64,000 bases of DNA from Streptomyces albireticuli (lineage in GTDB: Bacteria > Actinomycetota > Actinomycetes > Streptomycetales > Streptomycetaceae): assembly GCF_002192455.1 (NCBI RefSeq), contig NZ_CP021744.1:3998001-4062000 (forward strand), in the 5' to 3' direction. Below are positions 33,712 through 42,543 of this stretch, piece after piece. Position numbers and translations under genes: made by a program. How positions within the stretch are numbered: the stretch's first letter is position 1; each line of letters begins with the position of its first letter. The notes beneath the pieces were generated by a model. The model was not told the origin of the DNA. It searched no databases and worked only from the letters and a program-made list of their open reading frames with translations.

Positions 33712-34926
33712 ATGAGCGTCGGCACCACGTCCGCGTATCTGCTCAGGAACGAGAAGACCGGGCTCTATCTGACCGTGAAGGACGCCAGCAAGGACGCCCC
33801 GGCGGCGATCGTCCAGGAGAAGCTCCACGACTGGCCGCTGCGGGCGAGTCAGGCGTGGCGGCTGGAGCCCGGCCAGGGCGGCAAGGACACGTACCGCATC
33901 CAGAACCAGCACAGCGGACGGTACTTACAGGCCCGGCGCTACAGCAGGGAGGCCGGGGCGCCCGTGGTCCAGGAGCACCTGGAGGAGAACAGCCCGGCGT
34001 ACCGGAGCCAGACCTGGCTGCTCACCAACATGGACCTGCACCGCTTCTCGAACGTCCACAGCGGGCTGTGGCTGAACGCCCGGAGCGACGCCCCGGCCGA
34101 GGGCGTCGTGATCGACCAGTGGCACGAGCGCACGGACGCGGGCAGGGCCGCCCAGCAGTGGCACTTCGAGCCGGTCGAGCCGCGTGGCGCGAAGAGGACC
34201 TTCGACGCGCTGGCCGGGCTGGTCGTGGAGCCGGACCCGGGCGGTCTGGTCACTGCGGTGACCAGCGTCTTCAAGTCGACCCTGGAGGCCACCGGCGGGG
34301 TGTTCGGCACTGTGTCGAAGTGGGTGCCGGGGATCGACCGGACGCCGTACATACGCTTCGACGGCTTCCGGGGCGACGAGGTCGTGCGGTTCTCGCAGCG
34401 GAACCGGGTCGAGGGCGGGCCGCGGAAGATCGCCGAGCAGTTCCCGCACCTGCCGAAGGAGTTCCACGACGGCTTCGACTTCGTCACCACCACACCGAGG
34501 GGCCGGTTCCACCCCTACCTGGGGGTGAAGGGCGACCTCGCGGTCGAGTTCTCCGAGCGGGGCTCCAGAGACGTGCCGCTCGGGCTCTACTTCCCCGAGG
34601 AGGAGCTGGGCCGGACCGGCCGGCCGCTGAAGGCGGTGGGCGCGGCCCCGGACGGCTCGCGCTATCTGGTGTTCGGTGAGAAGGGCACGGCGACCGTCGA
34701 CGTGCCGGACGGGCGGTACGGGCGTGAGGTGCGCGAGCTCGTCCTGGAGCATGTGCCCGAGGACTTCCGGAGCCCGGACACGATCGCCTCGGCCGCCGTC
34801 GGCGACGAGATGCACTACTTCGCCACGAAGGGCGACCAGTACCTCGTCTTCACCTTCCGCGAGGTGATCCAGGGGCCGGCGAAGATCCTCGGTGCGTACC
34901 CCTTCCTGCTGGGCCTCTGGTCGTAG
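33712..34926 (+). CDS. Ricin-type lectin plus hemopexin-repeat protein with a TTA codon
   Basis: The 404-residue protein starts with a beta-trefoil ricin-like domain (about 5-150) with three QxW-type motifs (SQAWRLE, SQTWLLT, AQQWHFE) and repeated NxHSGxxL elements. The C-terminal half (about 215-404) has hemopexin-like repeats: EVVRFSQRNRVEGGPRKIA followed by QFPHLP, and YFATKGDQYLVF followed by GPAKILGAYPFL. No signal peptide is visible, so it is cytoplasmic or exported by an unusual route. Codon 72 (33925-33927) is TTA, so translation should need the bldA tRNA and be tied to development. The ribosome site GAGGAGGG is strong. The ligand is unknown. Confidence 0.72.
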   Translation: MSVGTTSAYLLRNEKTGLYLTVKDASKDAPAAIVQEKLHDWPLRASQAWRLEPGQGGKDTYRIQNQHSGRYLQARRYSREAGAPVVQEHLEENSPAYRSQTWLLTNMDLHRFSNVHSGLWLNARSDAPAEGVVIDQWHERTDAGRAAQQWHFEPVEPRGAKRTFDALAGLVVEPDPGGLVTAVTSVFKSTLEATGGVFGTVSKWVPGIDRTPYIRFDGFRGDEVVRFSQRNRVEGGPRKIAEQFPHLPKEFHDGFDFVTTTPRGRFHPYLGVKGDLAVEFSERGSRDVPLGLYFPEEELGRTGRPLKAVGAAPDGSRYLVFGEKGTATVDVPDGRYGREVRELVLEHVPEDFRSPDTIASAAVGDEMHYFATKGDQYLVFTFREVIQGPAKILGAYPFLLGLWS

Positions 34927-35415
34927 CGAGCCGTAGCGAGACGCAGCGGCCGTAGCGGCCGTTCCGCGAGTGCGTGTGTACCCAGGTGGCGGGAGGTGCC
35001 CTCCCGCCACTCCCGCCACCCGGGTTCCCCTCCCCCTCCGTGGTCTCGCGCCCCGGCGTCCGGAAGTCACTCCGGAATCCGTAGCGTGATCCTACGGCTA
35101 CCCAGCGTAGCCAGTCGGTGGGCCGTCCGTCACGGCGGGGAAGGGGCGCGCTGGGGCGTTCCCGGGCGCGGGTGGCGTGGAGGGCGGGCGGCGGCGCCCC
35201 GCCCTCCGGGGGGCCCGCCGTCGCAGAGCCGTCGCGCGAGCCTCGGGTGGTCGCCATGGCGGCCGCCGGGGCGGCCTCGGGCGGTCGCCGCGCCGGCCTC
35301 GCACAGCCGCCCCGTAGTCGCCGCATAGTCGCCGTATAAGGAGACATTTGCGAAACATCTCCTCCTGTACACCCTCATCCTGGAAGGGGGCGCACCGAAG
35401 GAGAGGGACGACGTC
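34927..35415. promoter_or_regulatory. 489-bp intergenic region with OmpR-type direct repeat
   Basis: Most of this stretch is featureless and very G/C-rich, with short repeats (CCGTAGCG near the left end). At the right end two similar 11-mers lie head to tail: GAGACATTTGC (35341-35351) and GAAACATCTCC (35352-35362), with 8 of 11 positions equal. An 11-bp direct repeat is the usual OmpR/PhoB-family binding form, and the next gene is an OmpR-type regulator, so autoregulation is likely. The ribosome site GAAGGAGAGGG precedes ATG 35416. Confidence 0.45.
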
Positions 35416-36069
35416 ATGCGGATACTGGTGGCCGAGGACGAGGAGACGCTGGCCGAGATCGTGGCCACCGGCCTCCGCCGGGCCGGTTTCGCCGTGGACA
35501 CCGTCTACAGCGGCGACGCCGCGATCGCCTACCTCTCCCTCCACGACTACGACGTCGTCGTCCTCGACCGCGACCTGCCCCGGGTGCACGGCGACGACGT
35601 CGCCCGGCACCTCGTCGGCACCGGCTCCCGCACCCGGATCCTGATGCTCACCGCCGCCGGCAGCATGGAGGACCGGGTCGCGGGCCTCGACCTCGGGGCG
35701 GACGACTATCTGCCCAAGCCCTTCGAGTTCCCCGAGCTGGTCTCGCGCGTACGGGCGCTCCGGCGGCGCAGCGCGCGCCCCGCGCCGCCGCTCCTGGAGC
35801 GGGACGGCGTCCGGCTGGACACCGTGCGGCGGACGGCCGAGCGGGACGGCCGGGCGCTGGAGCTCTCGCCCAAGGAGTTCTCGCTGCTCCAGATCCTGCT
35901 GGAGGCCGAGGGCGCGGTCGTCAGCGCCGAGGAACTGCTGGAGCGGGCCTGGGACGCGCACGCCGACCCGTTCACGGGCGCGGTGCGCGTCGCCATGAGC
36001 AAGCTGCGCGGCAAGCTCGGCGAGCCGCCGCTGATCCGTACCGTGCAGGGCGTCGGGTACGCCCTGTGA
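35416..36069 (+). CDS. OmpR-family response regulator
   Basis: The 217-residue protein has a receiver domain (acidic residues EDEE at 7-10, phospho-acceptor Asp51 in VVLDRDLP, Thr79, Lys101 in LPKPF) and a winged-helix output domain (about 130-217, with LELSPKEFSLLQILLEAEGA and IRTVQGVGYAL). It overlaps the kinase gene by four bases (GTGA), so the two form one operon and a cognate pair. The signal and targets are unknown. Confidence 0.92.
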   Translation: MRILVAEDEETLAEIVATGLRRAGFAVDTVYSGDAAIAYLSLHDYDVVVLDRDLPRVHGDDVARHLVGTGSRTRILMLTAAGSMEDRVAGLDLGADDYLPKPFEFPELVSRVRALRRRSARPAPPLLERDGVRLDTVRRTAERDGRALELSPKEFSLLQILLEAEGAVVSAEELLERAWDAHADPFTGAVRVAMSKLRGKLGEPPLIRTVQGVGYAL

Positions 36070-37079
36070 GCCCGCTCCGGCTGCTCGCCCCCACGGCCGC
36101 CCGGACGCGGATCGCCGTCGCCTTCGGCGCGGTCTTCGTCGTCCTGGGCGGGCTGCTGCTGCTCACCGTCAACCTCCTCTCGCGGGCCGGGACGCGCGAG
36201 CGGGCGGGGACCATCGCGCGGCTGGCGGTGCCGGTGCGGCGGACGGAGTCCGCGGGGCCGCTGCTGCCGTCGGACACCCGGGAGGCCACCGTCTCCACGG
36301 TCTACCGCGTCTCCGGTGACGTCAGCGCGGCCGCCTCCCGCGAGCTGGTGCTCTGGTCCGGGGTGGCGCTGCTGGTCACCGCGCTGCTCGCGGTGGGCGT
36401 CGGCTGGTGGATCGCCGGCCGGGCGCTGCGGCCGGTGCACGCGGCGTTCGACAGCCAGCGCCGCTTCGTCTCCAACGCCTCGCACGAGCTGCGGACCCCG
36501 CTGGCCACCCAGCGGGCGGCGATCCAGGTGGGCCTGGACGGCGACCCCTCACCGGCCGAGCTGGCCCGGACCAGGGAGGTCCTGCTCGCCGCGAACCGCC
36601 GCTCGGAGCGGCTCATCGACGGGCTGCTGGCGCTGGCCCGCAGCGAGCGCGGGCTGGAGCGGCGGGACCCGGTCGACCTGGCCGAGGTGGTCGAGGAGGA
36701 GGTGGCGGCCGTCGCGGGCCGCGCCGGGCGGCAGGAGGTCCGGATCGACGTGGCGGCGGGGCCGGCGCCGCTGCGGGGCAACCGGGTGCTGCTCGCCCAG
36801 CTGACCGGCAATCTGCTGCGCAACGCCGTCGAGTACAACCACCGGGGCGGCACCGTCGAGGTCCGGGTCGAACCGGGCCGGCTCTCCGTGCGCAACACCG
36901 GCCCGGTGGTCGCGGCGGCGGACGTGGACGGCCTCTTCGAGCCGTTCCGCCGGGGGCGTGGCCGGGAACGGACGGGGGGCGCGGGGGCGGGGCTGGGGTT
37001 GTCGATCGTGCGGTCGATCGCGCGGGCGCACGGGGGGTGGTGCGGGCTGTGCCGGCGGTGGGGGGTGGGCTGCGGGTGA
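36066..37079 (+). CDS. Sensor histidine kinase with a C-terminal frameshift
   Basis: The 337-residue frame encodes TM1 (about 16-38), a short outer loop (about 40-95), TM2 (about 97-117), an H-box with His140 in SNASHELRTPL, an N-box (GNLLRNAVEYN) and the G-box (GAGAGLGLSIV). The last residues (WCGLCRRWGVGCG) are not family-like. The plus-one frame reads on as VVRAVPAVGGGLRVTVELPAP and stops at 37102, which is the normal C-terminus. A run of six G at 37032-37037 would need one more base. This is a real frameshift, slippage or a sequencing error. All catalytic motifs are intact; only the final beta-strand is affected. Confidence 0.85.
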   Translation: MSPLRLLAPTAARTRIAVAFGAVFVVLGGLLLLTVNLLSRAGTRERAGTIARLAVPVRRTESAGPLLPSDTREATVSTVYRVSGDVSAAASRELVLWSGVALLVTALLAVGVGWWIAGRALRPVHAAFDSQRRFVSNASHELRTPLATQRAAIQVGLDGDPSPAELARTREVLLAANRRSERLIDGLLALARSERGLERRDPVDLAEVVEEEVAAVAGRAGRQEVRIDVAAGPAPLRGNRVLLAQLTGNLLRNAVEYNHRGGTVEVRVEPGRLSVRNTGPVVAAADVDGLFEPFRRGRGRERTGGAGAGLGLSIVRSIARAHGGWCGLCRRWGVGCG

Positions 37080-37123
37080 CGGTGGAGCTGCCGGCGCCGT
37101 GAGCGGGGCGAGCCGGTGGGGGG

Positions 37124-37256
37124 CGCTGCGCGGGGCCTTGTCCCCGCCCCGCCCCTTCCCGTAACCGGGGGCTTCGCCCCCGGGCCCCCGTTCCGCGCTG
37201 ACGCGCGGTGTCCTCAAGCGCCGGACGGGCTGATTTTCAGCCCGCCCGGCAACCCG
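37124..37256. repeat. Intergenic palindromic element, member B (half copy)
   Basis: This lies between the convergent kinase and vWA genes. It has a terminal motif at 37124-37161 (CGCTGCGCGGGGCC, then CCGCCCCGCCCCTTCCCG), an inner hairpin GGGGGCTTCGCCCCCGGG and a core starting TCCTCAAGCGCCGGACGGGC at 37211. It shares all three parts with the copies at 52.0 and 54.4 kb but lacks the right terminal repeat. The CGGGCTGATTTTCAGCCCG hairpin may serve as a terminator. Confidence 0.65.
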
Positions 37257-37266
37257 CCCCGGCGGA

Positions 37267-38649
37267 TCAGTCGCGCACGATCCCCGCCGCCCGCGCCTCC
37301 GTCAGCCAGTCCGGGAACTCCACCATCAGTTCCTTGTACAGACGCGCGTCCCCGAGCGCCCGCGGATCCCGTCCCGCGTGGAAGAAGCCCGCGTTGTCCA
37401 CGACCCTCTTCTCCGGCACCGGCAGGTCGTCCAGCTTCCGCAGGAAGTCGAAGCCCTTGCCCTCCGGGTCGCCGAAGCCGACGAACTGCCAGAAGATCGG
37501 CAGCTCCGCGGCCTGGCAGAGCGCGCGCTCGGCCGCGGGCTTGCTGTACGGCCCGCCGTCGGTCTGGAAGACGACGAACGCGGGGTCGGTGGCACCCGAC
37601 TTCCGGTAGTGCTCGATCACCGCCTCCATCGCCCAGTGGTAGTTGGTGCGGCCCATGTGCCCCATGCCGGCGTGCAGTTCCTCGATGCGGCCCGCGTAGT
37701 CGGTGAGGCTCAGCTCGGCGACGCCGTCGACGTCGGTGGAGAAGAAGACGACGGGCACGGTGCCGTCGTCGTCGAGGTTCGCCGACAGGCCGAGGACCTG
37801 CTCGGCGAGGTGCTGCACGGTGCCGTTCCTGTAGTACTCGCGCATCGAACCCGAGCGGTCGAGGACCAGGTAGACGGCCGCCCGCTGCCCGGCCAGCCCC
37901 TGCTTCTCCAGGGAGACCTTGGCCTCCTTGTAGAGGCTGACGAGCGCGGGCGCGGTCCGCTCCAGCTTCTCCAGGCTCACCGCCGGGGCCTGCTCGCGCG
38001 GCGGCATCGCGGGGGACGGCTCCGGCGTGGGGCCGGGCACGGGCTCCGGGCGGGGCGGCGCGGGGCGCGGGGTGGGCTCGGGCTCCGGCAGCGGCTCGGG
38101 GTGCGGCGCGGGCACCGGGTCCGGCTCGGGGACGGGCTTGGGGGCCGGCATCGGGGTCGGCGAGGGCTCCGGCTGGGGCAGCGGGTCCGGGTGGGGCACC
38201 GGGCCCGGCGTGGGGCCGAGCGGGCCGGGGTCGGGGACCGTGTCCGCGGCGGCCGGACGGGGCTGCGCGGGCACCGGCGCCCGGAGGGCCTCGGCCGGCT
38301 CGGCGGCGGCCGGGGCGACGGGCTCGGCGGCCGGCTCCGGCACGGCCCCCTCGGCGGAGGCCCGCGGCCGGGCGATGGCCGGCGCTCCGGCGGGTGCCGC
38401 GGGTGCCGTCACCCCGGCGGCCTCGTCCTCGTCCCGCCCGCCCGTGGGCGCCGGCTCCGCGGCCGGTGCCGGTACGGTCGCCGCGGTGCCGGCGGGCTCC
38501 TTCCCGGGGGCGGGTCCGGCAGCGGCCGGTTCCCCGCCGTCGACGTCGGCCTGACCCGCGTTCTGCTGGGGCAGGCCGGGTTCGTCGCGCTCGGCTGTCG
38601 CTGTCCTGGACCGGCCGAACGCGTTCCGCAGCAGACTCCGAATGCCCAT
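37267..38649 (-). CDS. vWA-domain protein with long Pro-rich linker (TerF-like)
   Basis: The 460-residue protein has a short basic N-terminus (MGIRSLLRNAFGRSR), an Ala/Pro-rich region and a long PEP/PDP repeat tract (about 130-215). The C-terminal von Willebrand A domain (about 240-460) has the MIDAS motif DRSGSM, a later Thr/Asp (FQTDGGPYS) and a QFVGFGDPEGKGFDFLRK strand. The vWA part resembles tellurium-resistance proteins TerF and TerY, which bind metals and protein partners. No signal peptide or membrane helix is seen. ATG 38649 follows AAGGA. Its neighbours are not ter genes, so the function remains open. Confidence 0.8.
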   Translation of the reverse strand: MGIRSLLRNAFGRSRTATAERDEPGLPQQNAGQADVDGGEPAAAGPAPGKEPAGTAATVPAPAAEPAPTGGRDEDEAAGVTAPAAPAGAPAIARPRASAEGAVPEPAAEPVAPAAAEPAEALRAPVPAQPRPAAADTVPDPGPLGPTPGPVPHPDPLPQPEPSPTPMPAPKPVPEPDPVPAPHPEPLPEPEPTPRPAPPRPEPVPGPTPEPSPAMPPREQAPAVSLEKLERTAPALVSLYKEAKVSLEKQGLAGQRAAVYLVLDRSGSMREYYRNGTVQHLAEQVLGLSANLDDDGTVPVVFFSTDVDGVAELSLTDYAGRIEELHAGMGHMGRTNYHWAMEAVIEHYRKSGATDPAFVVFQTDGGPYSKPAAERALCQAAELPIFWQFVGFGDPEGKGFDFLRKLDDLPVPEKRVVDNAGFFHAGRDPRALGDARLYKELMVEFPDWLTEARAAGIVRD

Positions 38650-38919
38650 GGGGAGAAGTCCTTCACATGTCTCGGGAGCTATGAAATGTCCGTAGTGCGG
38701 GGAAAAGTCCCGTGTCCGGACGGCTAGGTAAGGCTAGCTGTCGCACCCGCCCCAGCGTGCTCAGGACCCTCATAAGCCTTCCCCCGCAAACACCGTTGGG
38801 GGAAAGTCCCCGCCTCCACTCGCACCCGTGTGCCCCCGCGAGGGGATTTCTCCCTTCCTTCCGCCCTTTTCGGCGGTCTTTCCGCCCGCTCCCGCTCACC
38901 GGCCGCCCCGCCCGCCTGC

Positions 38920-40320
38920 TCACTCGGCGTCAGGGATCCAGTTGCCGTGGAAGCCCAGCGGCACCCGCACCGGCAGGTGCACCCTCGCGACCGGGCCCGC
39001 CGCGAAGTCCTGGGCGGCCAGCACCACCAGGTCCGACGCCGCGCGCTCCGGGTCGTAGGCGTAGGCCAGCACCCAGCCGTCGTCCTCCGCCGCGTCCGGG
39101 GCGGCGGGGACGAACGCGCCCTCGCCGACGTCGCCCGCGGGGTGGACCAGGAAGCACTCGCTCGTGCCGCGCTCCAGGTCGTACTTGACCAGCCCCGCCC
39201 CCAGCCGGTCCACGCCGGCGCCGCCCGTCGCGTGCGTGGCCGCGGAGTTCACGAGGCCGGACGGCTCCAGCATCGCGTAGCCGAAGCGGTTCCGGCCGGT
39301 CAGCCGGCGCGGGTCCGCGCGCGGGAACTCCACCGGGCGGTCGTCGACCAACTCCCGCCGCACCGACCCCGCGGCCAGGTCGACCGTCCAGCGCTCCAGC
39401 CGCGAGGGGGTCACCTGACCCTCCGCGCGGGCGTCGAAGAGGCGTTCGTAGCGGACGAGATGAACGGTGATCACACCGTCCCGCTCATGGGCGTTCATGG
39501 GATGGAAGACGAAGCACGGGTCGATCTCCAGCCAGCGCACGTCCTTCGCGCCCCCGTCGCGCGGGAGCACGCCCAGGCGCGCGGGGCGCGCGTCGTCCCA
39601 GTGCGCGCGGAACTCGCCGCCCGGCTCGGGAGCGGCGTAGACGACCGGCAGGTCGTACAGCAGGACGTGCCGCTCGGTCAGCGAGAAGTCGTGCATGAGC
39701 GGGTGCCCCTCGACGGGGATGTCCACCCGGTGCCGCACCCGGCCGTCCGTGCCCGCGACCAGATACTGCACGTACGGCCGGGCCACGCAGTACGCGACGG
39801 TGTGCAGCTCGCCGCTCGCCGGGTCGATCACCGTGTGCGCGGCCAGCCCGCCGGGCAGCGTGCCGTGGAAGTCGAACGGGCCGATCGTGTGCAGCTCGTC
39901 GTCCAGCTCGTACGGCAGCGAACCGCCCTCGACCAGCGCGAGCAGGTGCCCGGCGAACCGCTGGACGTGCGTGTTGGGAGCGAAGTCCAGGTCCAGGTGG
40001 CGCGGTCCGTGCAGCAGCTTCTCGCCCAGCTGCCCGGCGACCGCGTCGGAGCGGACCCAGCGGTTGCGGTACCACTCGGCGTTGCCGTCGCGCAGCCGCA
40101 CACCGTGCACCATGCCCTCGCCGCCGAACCAGCCGTACGTGGCGGGGTCCGGGTCGCCGAGGGGGTTGGGGCCGTTGCGCAGATAGCGGCCGCGCAGCGA
40201 CTCGGGCAGCCGGCCGGTCACCGGCAGGTCGACCGCGGTGATCTCCTCGCGCACGGGCGCGTAGAGGCCGCTGAGGTACCGGTTGGTGGTGGCCCGGGCC
40301 GTGCCGACGTCCTCGGTCAT
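38920..40320 (-). CDS. Carotenoid cleavage oxygenase family protein
   Basis: The 466-residue protein is a retinal pigment epithelium-65/carotenoid oxygenase family member. The fold is a seven-bladed propeller with a non-haem iron held by four His: visible candidates are in AAHTVID, LMHDFSL, FVFHPMNAHE and the C-terminal GFHGNWIPD. The start region YLRNGPNPLGDPDPATYGWF is a strong family signature. These enzymes split carotenoids, apocarotenoids or stilbenes with O2. No carotenoid biosynthesis genes are in the window. GGGAGGGGAG precedes the ATG at 40320. Confidence 0.9.
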   Translation of the reverse strand: MTEDVGTARATTNRYLSGLYAPVREEITAVDLPVTGRLPESLRGRYLRNGPNPLGDPDPATYGWFGGEGMVHGVRLRDGNAEWYRNRWVRSDAVAGQLGEKLLHGPRHLDLDFAPNTHVQRFAGHLLALVEGGSLPYELDDELHTIGPFDFHGTLPGGLAAHTVIDPASGELHTVAYCVARPYVQYLVAGTDGRVRHRVDIPVEGHPLMHDFSLTERHVLLYDLPVVYAAPEPGGEFRAHWDDARPARLGVLPRDGGAKDVRWLEIDPCFVFHPMNAHERDGVITVHLVRYERLFDARAEGQVTPSRLERWTVDLAAGSVRRELVDDRPVEFPRADPRRLTGRNRFGYAMLEPSGLVNSAATHATGGAGVDRLGAGLVKYDLERGTSECFLVHPAGDVGEGAFVPAAPDAAEDDGWVLAYAYDPERAASDLVVLAAQDFAAGPVARVHLPVRVPLGFHGNWIPDAE

Positions 40321-40457
40321 GCGCGCTCCCCTCCCGCTGCCCCACCGCTCCGCCGGCCGTGGGGCCGTCCCCCCACCATCCAGCGGAAGGGGGTGTTCGG
40401 CCAGAGGGCGAAGGGGCCGCGGGGGCGCCTCGCCCCGGGCCCCGCCCCGGCCCGCGG

Positions 40458-41012
40458 TCATCTGCGCAGCGGCCGCGTGAACACCTCCGGCGCCGGCCCG
40501 CCCAGCGCGGCCGGCCGGAGGGTGCCGGCCGCCGCCCAGCCCCAGGAGCGGCGGGCCGCGCGGACCGCCTGGCTCCGGGCGTCCATCGGCGCGAGGACCA
40601 CCGCCGCCAGTGCCGCGCCGCTGCCCGACAGCAGCCGGTCGTGCAGCCGCCTGCCGAGGCCCTGGCGGCGGTGGCGGGGCAGCACCATCAGCTCGGCGAG
40701 GACGAAGACGCGGCCCGCGGCCGTCAGCTCCTCCAGCTCCTCGGGGACCGGTCCGGCGAAGTCGCGCCACAGGGCGCTGTCCCGCGCCGCCGGGTAGCCG
40801 TACGCGCAGCCCACCGGCCCCCCGCCGTCGGCGAGCACCAGGTCGAAGCCGGGCCGCCCGGAGGCGTCGGCGAGCTGTTCCAGGAAGGGGGCGCGGTCGC
40901 GGAGGGCCTCGCCCGGCGGGCTCCCGTACGCCGCTCCGTGCAGATCCGCGAGCTGCTCGCGGTACTGCTCGGCCTGCCACCGGCTCAACCTGCGCAAGAA
41001 GACGTCGCCCAT
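40458..41012 (-). CDS. GNAT-family N-acetyltransferase
   Basis: The 184-residue protein has the acetyl-CoA pyrophosphate-binding motif RRQGLGRRLHDRLL preceded by strand FVLAELMVLPRH, the core of the GNAT fold. The C-terminal strand pair (WGWAAAGTLRP) is typical. The substrate is unknown. The start at 41012 follows GGAAGGG. It may be co-transcribed with the carotenoid oxygenase, 137 bases downstream. Confidence 0.78.
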   Translation of the reverse strand: MGDVFLRRLSRWQAEQYREQLADLHGAAYGSPPGEALRDRAPFLEQLADASGRPGFDLVLADGGGPVGCAYGYPAARDSALWRDFAGPVPEELEELTAAGRVFVLAELMVLPRHRRQGLGRRLHDRLLSGSGAALAAVVLAPMDARSQAVRAARRSWGWAAAGTLRPAALGGPAPEVFTRPLRR

Positions 41013-41279
41013 GCAGCCCTTCCTGCCCAGCGCGGCTCGTACCCACCCCCGGACGGGGCCGGTAACCGGCCACAGGGAGGTTCGTTGTCGCTTTCGGCGC
41101 CCCGGGGGTCCGGTTTCGCGCCCGCTAACGGGGGTGGGCGCACAGGACACGGGCAGGACAAGAGGAGGGGAAGAAATGGGTCCAGAGCAACCCTGTCCAC
41201 CCATTACGGCCTCTTCTTCGGTGAGCATGGCCGGACCGAACACGAGTGCCCGTCGCGGGGGCAGGGAGTTGAGGGGCGC

Positions 41280-42458
41280 ATGGGCCTGACCAGCAGGTCG
41301 CTTCTGTACACGGTGGTCTTCGTCGCCCTGCTGTGCGTGGGACTCACGGTCTGGCTGTGGCCCCGGCTCTCCGGGCGCGGCGCGCTGCCGGTGCTGGGCC
41401 GGCTCGGCGCGATCCTCACCACCCAGGTGACGATCATGTCCGCGGTGCTGCTCGCGGTGAACTCCGCGCAGAGCTTCTACGGCACCTGGGGCCAGCTGAT
41501 CGGCAAGTACGACCGCTCGCAGGGCCAGGTCACCGGCGCCACGGACCTCACCGGCACCGGCGCCCGGGTCGACACCGGCAAGGGCGGGCTGGTGCAGCCC
41601 GGCGCGCCGGAGGGCCTGGAGAAGGCCGGGCTGCCCAAGGGCCCGCCGGACCAGGTCGGCAGGATGGAGTCGGTGAAGATCATCGGCCGCCGGGCCCAGG
41701 CGGCCGCCCCCGCGTTCGTCTACCTGCCCCCGCAGTACTTCCAGAAGCAGTACGAGCGTCAGCGCTTCCCCGTGATCGTGACCATCACCGGCTACCCCGG
41801 CGGCACCGAGAGCCTCGCCCAGCACCTCCAGGTGCCGAGGACGGCGAGCAAGCTGATCTCCGAGAACAAGATGCAGCCGACCGTGGTCGTGATGCTCTCG
41901 CCGAACATCGCGATGCCCCGCGACACCGAGTGCGTGGACGTCCCCGGCGGCCCGCAGGCCGAGACCTTCCTGACCAAGGACCTGCCCGAAGCGCTCCGCA
42001 GCGGCTACCGGGTCGGCCACAAGGCGAGCGCCTGGGGCGCGCTCGGCTACTCCTCGGGCGGCACCTGCTCGCTGCTGCTCGCCATGCGCCAGCCGGATGT
42101 CTACCCGGCCGCCGCCGCCCTCTCCGGCGACTACAAGGTCGGCACCGACCTCACCACCGGCGACCTCTTCGGCAAGGGGCCGGACGCGAAGCAGCGGCGC
42201 CACGAGCACGACCTGATCTGGCGGCTGAGGAACCTGCCGCCGCCCCGCGCCACCGTGCTCGTCACCAGCAGCCTGCACGGCGAGAAGAACCTGAAGGAGA
42301 CGGAGCGCTTCCTGGACGCGGTGAAGCCCCCGATGAAGGCGGACAAGATGATCCTGGCCGAGGGCAGCCACAACTTCACCACCTGGCGGCGGGAGATCTC
42401 CCCCGCCATGGAGTGGATGGGCAAGCAGCTGGTCTTCCCGCAGGACGTCAACAACTGA
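41280..42458 (+). CDS. Membrane-anchored esterase D-like alpha/beta hydrolase
   Basis: The 392-residue protein has two N-terminal hydrophobic helices (LLYTVVFVALLCVGLTVWLW and TTQVTIMSAVLLAVNSA) and a large extracytoplasmic hydrolase domain. The nucleophile motif is GYSSGGTC near residue 257, with an upstream strand VIVTITGYPGG and a His in EGSHNF near residue 363. The domain belongs to the esterase D/antigen 85-like group, which includes acyltransferases and esterases. A Cys pair (TECVD and GTCSL) may be oxidised. The ATG is at 41280 with GAGGGG before it. The substrate is unknown. Confidence 0.83.
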   Translation: MGLTSRSLLYTVVFVALLCVGLTVWLWPRLSGRGALPVLGRLGAILTTQVTIMSAVLLAVNSAQSFYGTWGQLIGKYDRSQGQVTGATDLTGTGARVDTGKGGLVQPGAPEGLEKAGLPKGPPDQVGRMESVKIIGRRAQAAAPAFVYLPPQYFQKQYERQRFPVIVTITGYPGGTESLAQHLQVPRTASKLISENKMQPTVVVMLSPNIAMPRDTECVDVPGGPQAETFLTKDLPEALRSGYRVGHKASAWGALGYSSGGTCSLLLAMRQPDVYPAAAALSGDYKVGTDLTTGDLFGKGPDAKQRRHEHDLIWRLRNLPPPRATVLVTSSLHGEKNLKETERFLDAVKPPMKADKMILAEGSHNFTTWRREISPAMEWMGKQLVFPQDVNN

Positions 42459-42478
42459 CCGTCCGGGCCAGGCAGACG

Positions 42479-42515
42479 ACCGGGCCGGAGCGGCGGGGTG
42501 CCGCTCCGGCCCGGT
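42479..42515. terminator. Bidirectional hairpin between esterase and TetR genes
   Basis: Perfect 16-bp arms at 42479-42494 and 42500-42515 (ACCGGGCCGGAGCGGC with complement) enclose a GGGGT loop between convergent stops. Confidence 0.8.
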
Positions 42516-42543
42516 GCCGTACGGGCCCTCCGTCCGGGCCCGG

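Noticed and set aside
33264..33728. Minus-strand frame in the ricin gene upstream region
   Set aside because: No ribosome site, no recognisable domain, and it overlaps the 5' end of the ricin/hemopexin gene.
34996..35347. Open frames in the region before the OmpR-type regulator
   Set aside because: Short Arg/Gly/Ala-rich frames on both strands without starts or families. The region is better read as non-coding.
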